64,000 nucleotides of DNA from an uncultured Caryophanales bacterium (GTDB lineage: Bacteria; Bacillota_I; Bacilli_A; RFN20; CAG-826). Both the position numbers and the translations under genes were made by a program. The stretch lies in assembly GCA_905197045.1 (NCBI GenBank), contig CAJJXG010000001.1:121038-185037 (forward strand), given 5' to 3'. Numbering within the stretch: the first letter of the stretch is position 1; every line of letters starts with the position of its first letter. Shown here piece by piece: positions 59,546 through 64,000 of this stretch. The notes under the pieces are model-generated. The model saw only the letters and a list, made by a program, of their open reading frames with translations, ran no database searches and had not been told where the DNA came from.

Positions 59546-62023
59546 ATGGAAAAAAGAGGGGAGTTAAACATTTTACCAAGTTACTTTAAAGTAGGACTTA
59601 ATAATGAAGAGGTTACGAAACTTGTTGAAGAAGGAAGGGTCAATAAGTTAAAAAGCACAAAAGGAAGTAGCGTTTTAAAAATAATCGCTAAAAATTTATT
59701 CACATTCTTTAACTTTTTGTTATTTGGTATAGCAATAATTTTAGCCATATTTAACCAATGGTCGAACATGGTATTTATGGTTGTTGTTTTATCAAACTTG
59801 ATTTTAGGTTTGATACAAGACTTCCGTGCTAAAAGAATTGTTGATAAATTATCTTTCATCAGCAAAGCTAAATATTCTGTTATAAGAAATGGTAAAGAAG
59901 AACTACATTATGATGATGAAATTGTTTTAGGCGACATTGTTATTTTAAGAGGAAGTGATGTTGTTCCTTGCGATGCAAAAGTTTTGACAGGAAGTTGTTA
60001 TGTAAACGAATCTATTTTAACTGGAGAAAGCGACAAAGTTAAAAAGATTCAAGGCGACAATTTGTTAAGCGGAACCTATCTTACAAGTGGAGAAGTTTAT
60101 ATTCTTATTGAAAAAGTCGGCGAAGATAATTACATCAATCAACTAAGTAAAAAAAGTAAGGAATTTAAATGTCCAAAATCAAAATTATTTACGCAAATCA
60201 ATAACATTTTTAAATTTTTATCTATTATCGTTGCTGTTTTAGGTATCTTACAAATCTTAGTAATATGTTTTACTAACGTTACCATTCAAAGTGGTGGCGA
60301 CGTTAGTTATAGTTTAATTTCAAATGAAATTATTGCTCCAATTTGTGGAGCCTTAATATCGATGATTCCTTCTGGAATGTATCTTTTATTTTCTACAACT
60401 TTGGTAGCCGGTGTTTTAGTTTTATCTCGTAAAAATGTTTTGGTACATGATATGTACTCTCTTGATATGTTAGCTAGAGCTGATGTTTTATGTATTGATA
60501 AAACCGGAACTATCACAACCGGAAACATGTTTGTCAAATCTCTTACAAAATTCCCTAATTCACCTTTTAATGAAAATGAATTACATCTTATTTTAAGTAA
60601 TCTAAATTATGCAGTTAATGACTTTAATACAACCGCAATTGCGCTTAAGAATTATTTTGGGACAAAAGATAATTATAGTGTTAAAGAAACAATTCATTTT
60701 GATTCTTCTTATAAATATAGTGCTGCTTCTTTTGAAGGTGTAGGAACTATAGTAATTGGTGCTTATGGATTTTTCAAATGCGTAAACGACAACGAATCGT
60801 TTAAAGAAAAAATTGAAGAAGAATCAAATAAAGGCGAACGTATTTTAATGATAGCTCATTCAAATAAAGAGATTGTTGATGAAACTTTACCTAATGATTT
60901 ATCTTTTATTGGGGTTATCGTTATTGAAGATGAGATTAAAAAAGACGCACAAGAAGTTTTAAATTGGTTTAGAAGAAACGATGTAAGAATTAAGATTTTA
61001 AGTGGTGACAATGAACTTACTGTTAAAAATATTGCTTTAAAAGTTAATCTTGAAGGAGCCGAAAAAAGCGTTTCTTTATCAGGAAAAGAAGATGCCTTCA
61101 TTGAAGAAAACGTTGATAATTATGATGTTTTTGGAAGAGTTTCTCCAGAACAAAAAAGAACGATTGTTGAAGCACTAAGAAAAAACGGACATACAGTTGC
61201 AATGTTTGGAGATGGAGTAAACGATATTTTAGCTTTTAAAGCAGCTGACGTCTCTATTTCTGTTGCAAATGGTGCAGCCGCTGCTAAAGATTTAGCAAGT
61301 TTAATTTTAACTGATAATAATTTTAGTGGCTTACCAGATATTGTTAGTCAAGGTCGAAGAGTTATTAATAACTTACAAAGAACTTGTTCACTTTTCCTTG
61401 TAAAAACAACATTTTCAATGTTATTAAATACATTCTTCTTAATATTTGGAATTTGCACAGGTCTTGTTTGGCCTTTCTCTCCGGGCTCGTTCTATGCCTG
61501 GGAACTTTGTTCAATAGGAATGGCAAGTTTCTTGTTAGCTCTTGAACCAAATAGTGAAAGAATTAAAGGCAACTTTATTAAAAATATTTTAGTAAATGCT
61601 TTACCTCCAGGAATTTTGCTATCAATAACAATCGCAATCTTCTATATGTTAGCTTATTTCCAAGGAAACAGTACAGTCGGAGGTTTAAACGTAGATTCTT
61701 TAAGAACAATATCAACTTGGTATATTTCTATAGCAGCACTTTTCGTCTTAATAGAAGTTTGTTTACCAATTAATAAATATCGCCTATTTGTTTTAGCTGT
61801 TGCCTCGGCTTTGATATTTGTTATCTTTATTTGGTCAATATATGGAAATAACTGGCTTGGTTTAAGAGGAGATTCCCCAAGATTATTAAATATTAATGAA
61901 TTAATCGATTTCTTAATTTTGATATCAACCACGTTATCTATTTTGATAATCATTTGGGTAATCAAGCATTTCATTAAAGTTAAACATATTAATAAGGAAC
62001 TTAAAAAGAATGAAAAACGTTGA
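59546..62023 (+). CDS. P-type cation-transporting ATPase
   Basis: An 825-residue ion pump. It has about ten helices, the actuator motif LTGESD (about 156-161), phosphorylation motif DKTGTITT (Asp318), and hinge GDGVNDILAFKAADVSI (about 559-575). It is closest in layout to the CtpE-like Ca2+ ATPases of Gram-positive bacteria. The helix 4 ion-binding motif, PEGL in many calcium pumps, reads PSGM (275-278). The N-terminal extension is short, with no heavy-metal CxxC domain. It lies between the ABC transporter and a TetR-type regulator whose start overlaps its end. Ion specificity is inferred only. Confidence 0.88.
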   Translation: MEKRGELNILPSYFKVGLNNEEVTKLVEEGRVNKLKSTKGSSVLKIIAKNLFTFFNFLLFGIAIILAIFNQWSNMVFMVVVLSNLILGLIQDFRAKRIVDKLSFISKAKYSVIRNGKEELHYDDEIVLGDIVILRGSDVVPCDAKVLTGSCYVNESILTGESDKVKKIQGDNLLSGTYLTSGEVYILIEKVGEDNYINQLSKKSKEFKCPKSKLFTQINNIFKFLSIIVAVLGILQILVICFTNVTIQSGGDVSYSLISNEIIAPICGALISMIPSGMYLLFSTTLVAGVLVLSRKNVLVHDMYSLDMLARADVLCIDKTGTITTGNMFVKSLTKFPNSPFNENELHLILSNLNYAVNDFNTTAIALKNYFGTKDNYSVKETIHFDSSYKYSAASFEGVGTIVIGAYGFFKCVNDNESFKEKIEEESNKGERILMIAHSNKEIVDETLPNDLSFIGVIVIEDEIKKDAQEVLNWFRRNDVRIKILSGDNELTVKNIALKVNLEGAEKSVSLSGKEDAFIEENVDNYDVFGRVSPEQKRTIVEALRKNGHTVAMFGDGVNDILAFKAADVSISVANGAAAAKDLASLILTDNNFSGLPDIVSQGRRVINNLQRTCSLFLVKTTFSMLLNTFFLIFGICTGLVWPFSPGSFYAWELCSIGMASFLLALEPNSERIKGNFIKNILVNALPPGILLSITIAIFYMLAYFQGNSTVGGLNVDSLRTISTWYISIAALFVLIEVCLPINKYRLFVLAVASALIFVIFIWSIYGNNWLGLRGDSPRLLNINELIDFLILISTTLSILIIIWVIKHFIKVKHINKELKKNEKR

Positions 62024-62546
62024 AAGAGAAATCAAAAATAAATTTATGAGTTTATTAAACACTAGAAGAATTGACGAAATAGACGTTCAACTTCTTTCAA
62101 GTGAGTTAAAAATAACAAGACAAACTTTTTATTATCACTATAAAAATATTTATGATTTAGTTTCTTCGATCATTTTAGAAAATCAGGTTGAAGTTGGTGA
62201 AAACGAATCTCTTGAACAAATTATTTCATCTATTCTTGATGAATATTTTAATAAAGAAGATTTTTATAAAGATATTCTTGATTCTTCCGCAAAAGATATT
62301 TTAGAAGAAATGACTTATTCTTATTTTTATAAAGCTTTAAATCTTTATTTAAAACAAGATAATAGATTAAATCTAGATGGGCGAAAAGATATTTCTTCCT
62401 TTTTTAGCTATGGAATAAGTAATCGATTACTTACTTATTTTAAGTATGAAAATTATACAAAAGAGGATATTAAAGAAAAGATCAAAGCTTTTTTAAATGA
62501 GGAAAATGTTAAATCAATAGTTGAAGGATATCTCAATAACATTTAA
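62010..62546 (+). CDS. TetR-type transcriptional regulator
   Basis: A 178-residue regulator. The N-terminal helix-turn-helix (about 5-52) includes VQLLSSELKITRQTFYYHYKN (TetR recognition pattern TxxTFYxHYxN). The C-terminal domain is the short helical type seen in regulators of the DhaS/TetR_C_7 kind. It overlaps the P-type ATPase by 14 bases, so it is the third gene of that operon and may repress it through the palindrome at 56659-56681. Confidence 0.82.
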   Translation: MKNVEREIKNKFMSLLNTRRIDEIDVQLLSSELKITRQTFYYHYKNIYDLVSSIILENQVEVGENESLEQIISSILDEYFNKEDFYKDILDSSAKDILEEMTYSYFYKALNLYLKQDNRLNLDGRKDISSFFSYGISNRLLTYFKYENYTKEDIKEKIKAFLNEENVKSIVEGYLNNI

Positions 62547-62607
62547 AATTTATAAAGTAAATTTAAATGTTATTAAGTTTTATTCATTTCCTTCAATTAT
62601 CACACGT

Positions 62608-62632
62608 TAGCTGGATAAGCTAGGAGGAGACA
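62608..62632 (+). promoter_or_regulatory. Hairpin next to the 62634 ribosome site
   Basis: TAGCT and AGCTA arms (62608-62622) abut AGGAGGAGA, the ribosome site of the following gene. A short 5-base stem; any effect on translation is uncertain. Confidence 0.3.
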
Positions 62633-62633
62633 A

Positions 62634-63929
62634 ATGAGAAAAGAAGACTTAATTAGCGATATTATATATTTGCTGATGGCAGGCATCGTATTGCTTGTTG
62701 GTTTTTTAGTTATTCAACCTGCAATTAATGATGGATTATTAGGCGCTAATACAGGAGAAAATATTTTATTTATATTAGTTGCTCTTGTTGTTGGTATAGT
62801 GATCAATGTTGTTTTAATGGAGTTAGGACATATAATAGGCGCCTTAATTGGCGGATATAAAATCCTTTCATTTAACATTTTGGGATTGAATTTTTATAAG
62901 GATTTTTCCGAAAACCCTGCAAAAGGCCAATTAAAATTCAGATTTAAAGGATTTAATGGGTTGACTGGTGAAACAATTATTGAACCAAAAAAAGAAAAAG
63001 CTAATCCAATGCTTTATGTCTTTTTCCCATTATTTTTATTTTTACTTGAATTTGGTGCAATGTATTTTGCTATCCAATTAATCCCTGTAAGCGCTAGCTC
63101 TCATTTTGAACCTGTTCAAATTGTTAAATATGGACTTGTTGTTTCAACAACGATTGCAGGTTGCATTGTTTTATATGATTATTTCCCAGCAAAGCTTGAT
63201 ACTTTAAATGATGGTTATCGTTTAATTTCACTTTTGAGAAACAAAATTAATATTGAAGCTTATAATGAAAAATTAAAACTTGAAGCTAACGAATATAAAG
63301 GAATTAAAAATACAGAATATAAGATTTTTGAAGAAATCACTGATTTTACAGCCAGAATAAATCTTGAAACTGCACTTAAAAAAGTTAACGAAAAAGCTTT
63401 TGATGAAGCTCTTTCAATTATTGATTCATGTCTTGCTAAACCAGAAAAAATTTCTCATTCGACAAAAACAGATCTTTTGTTAAATAAAGTCTTTATTTCT
63501 TTTTTAAGTAAAGGAAAAGATGCTGGTCTTGCACTTTATAAAGAATTAGATGATGAAACAAAAGAAAAAGTTAAAAAGTGTAAGAGTTTAGTTGGAATTA
63601 GAGTATATGCTTTTTATATTGCTTTTGATCAAAAGAGCAAAAGCGAAGTTAAATACGCAATCAATAAAGCTAAAAAGATGTATGATCGCTTAACGATTGG
63701 TGAAATTGATAAAGAAATGTCTTTAGTAAGCGATACATTAAAGCTTATTATGGACTTTGACTCTTCTTTAGTAGATGGGGAAGTTATCAAAGACGCTTGC
63801 TATGGAAAGACTGACAATCATTTTTATAAAGAACTAATTGATTATAGTTTGAAAAATAAAAAAGAAGAAGTGAAAGAAAATAAGACAAACAAAGAAGAAG
63901 ATACAACTATTAGCAAAGAAGAAAAATAA
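62634..63929 (+). CDS. Membrane protein related to M50 site-2 peptidases, zinc motif altered
   Basis: A 431-residue protein. Helices at about 10-28, 44-65, 128-150 and 162-181 surround the expected zinc motif of M50 proteases. Here it reads MELGHIIGALIGGYKILSF (62-80): HExxH has become MExxH, with the first histidine lost. The distal NDG (192-194, in LDTLNDGYRL) that supplies the third ligand is kept. Residues about 205-410 form a soluble helical domain, possibly TPR-like (KVNEKAFDEALSIIDSCLAK, about 246-265). The tail is Lys/Glu-rich. It is probably an inactive protease homologue or one with altered metal binding. A terminator follows. Confidence 0.65.
   Translation: MRKEDLISDIIYLLMAGIVLLVGFLVIQPAINDGLLGANTGENILFILVALVVGIVINVVLMELGHIIGALIGGYKILSFNILGLNFYKDFSENPAKGQLKFRFKGFNGLTGETIIEPKKEKANPMLYVFFPLFLFLLEFGAMYFAIQLIPVSASSHFEPVQIVKYGLVVSTTIAGCIVLYDYFPAKLDTLNDGYRLISLLRNKINIEAYNEKLKLEANEYKGIKNTEYKIFEEITDFTARINLETALKKVNEKAFDEALSIIDSCLAKPEKISHSTKTDLLLNKVFISFLSKGKDAGLALYKELDDETKEKVKKCKSLVGIRVYAFYIAFDQKSKSEVKYAINKAKKMYDRLTIGEIDKEMSLVSDTLKLIMDFDSSLVDGEVIKDACYGKTDNHFYKELIDYSLKNKKEEVKENKTNKEEDTTISKEEK
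62911..62923 (+). repeat. Dispersed motif AAAACCnnGCAAA, copy 7 (within a gene)
   Basis: Reads AAAACCCTGCAAA in the 62634 gene, encoding ENPAK. It may be chance in this case because the flank differs (AGGCC). Confidence 0.25.
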
Positions 63930-63951
63930 AAAGCTGAGCCGAACGTGAGAG

Positions 63952-63992
63952 GTACCCCAAATCCTAGACATTAGGAAAGGGGTACTTTTTTA
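63952..63992 (+). terminator. Terminator hairpin at the window end
   Basis: Outer arms GTACCCC (63952-63958) and GGGGTAC (63979-63985), inner TCCTA/TAGGA, then T7. An ATG at 63992 lies ten bases after AGGAAAGGGG, so the 3' arm might also act as a ribosome site of a gene that continues beyond the window. Confidence 0.65.
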
Positions 63993-64000
63993 TGAAATAT

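Noticed and set aside
8038..62923. Dispersed motif as transposon ends
   Set aside because: Copies are not paired around genes, lack target duplications and are all on one strand.
63930..63951. Riboswitch-like sequence before the final hairpin
   Set aside because: The bases match no known aptamer that I recognise and lie directly after a stop codon.
1..64000. UGA read as tryptophan (Mycoplasma code)
   Set aside because: Several clear genes end at TGA (for example yaaA and the 8568 gene), and conserved tryptophans use TGG.
1..64000. CRISPR arrays, insertion sequences or prophage
   Set aside because: No regularly spaced long repeats, transposase motifs or phage genes were seen.
1..64000. tRNA genes
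   Set aside because: The only tRNA-like T arm and CCA end belong to tmRNA at 8091.

Overview
The window comes from an AT-rich, low-GC Gram-positive bacterium of the Bacilli/Mollicutes-related kind. The gene order around the origin is the classic Firmicutes one: rpmH-rnpA-yidC-jag-mnmE on one side and dnaA-dnaN-yaaA-recF-gyrB-gyrA on the other. Genes end in TGA as well as TAA and TAG, and tryptophan is encoded by TGG, so the standard bacterial code is used and Mycoplasma or Spiroplasma is unlikely. A streamlined, host-associated uncultured Bacilli lineage is my inference; the sequence alone does not fix the species.

Layout. Bases 1-3973 (minus strand) hold an operon of a DUF1538 membrane protein, two PII-like signalling proteins, and a major facilitator transporter that runs without a stop into the N-terminal domain of a family 2 glycoside hydrolase, cut by the window edge. 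Bases 4097-8447 (minus) carry an rRNA/tRNA pseudouridine synthase, pyrG, a ROK sugar kinase and tmRNA. A lone plus-strand membrane protein follows (8568-9695). Bases 9965-27235 (minus) are a long housekeeping stretch: rlmH, walJ-like, dnaB, rplI, gdpP, rpsR-ssb-rpsF, lysS, dusB, ftsH, tilS, rqcP, mfd, pth. It is a compressed version of two Bacillus gene neighbourhoods, with sporulation, wall-signalling and divIC genes absent. Bases 27423-32008 (plus) are a TetR regulator with a heterodimeric ABC exporter, followed by a convergent FGGY sugar kinase. A strongly expressed-looking pyruvate phosphate dikinase (33925-36612, plus) is transcribed toward the replication fork. Bases 36705-44344 (minus) hold a small repeat protein, ispE, rsmA, rnmV, tatD, mnmE, jag, yidC, rnpA and rpmH. 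The replication origin lies at about 44.4-44.76 kb.

Right of the origin (plus) come dnaA, dnaN, yaaA, recF, gyrB, gyrA, a putative glycosyltransferase, serS, the SRP RNA and tadA. They are followed by an accessory module (56740-63929) of a MacB-like ABC transporter, a P-type cation ATPase, a TetR-type regulator and a site-2-protease-like membrane protein whose first zinc histidine is methionine. No tRNA, CRISPR array, insertion sequence or prophage was seen.

The most interesting items are the MFS-GH2 fusion, the DUF1538/double-PII operon, the inactive-looking M50 homologue, the 85-residue insertion in one ABC ATPase, the 83-residue protein built of five 16-residue units, a pyrG promoter that starts transcripts with GGGC, a dispersed short motif AAAACCnnGCAAA, and several perfect palindromes placed on promoters.
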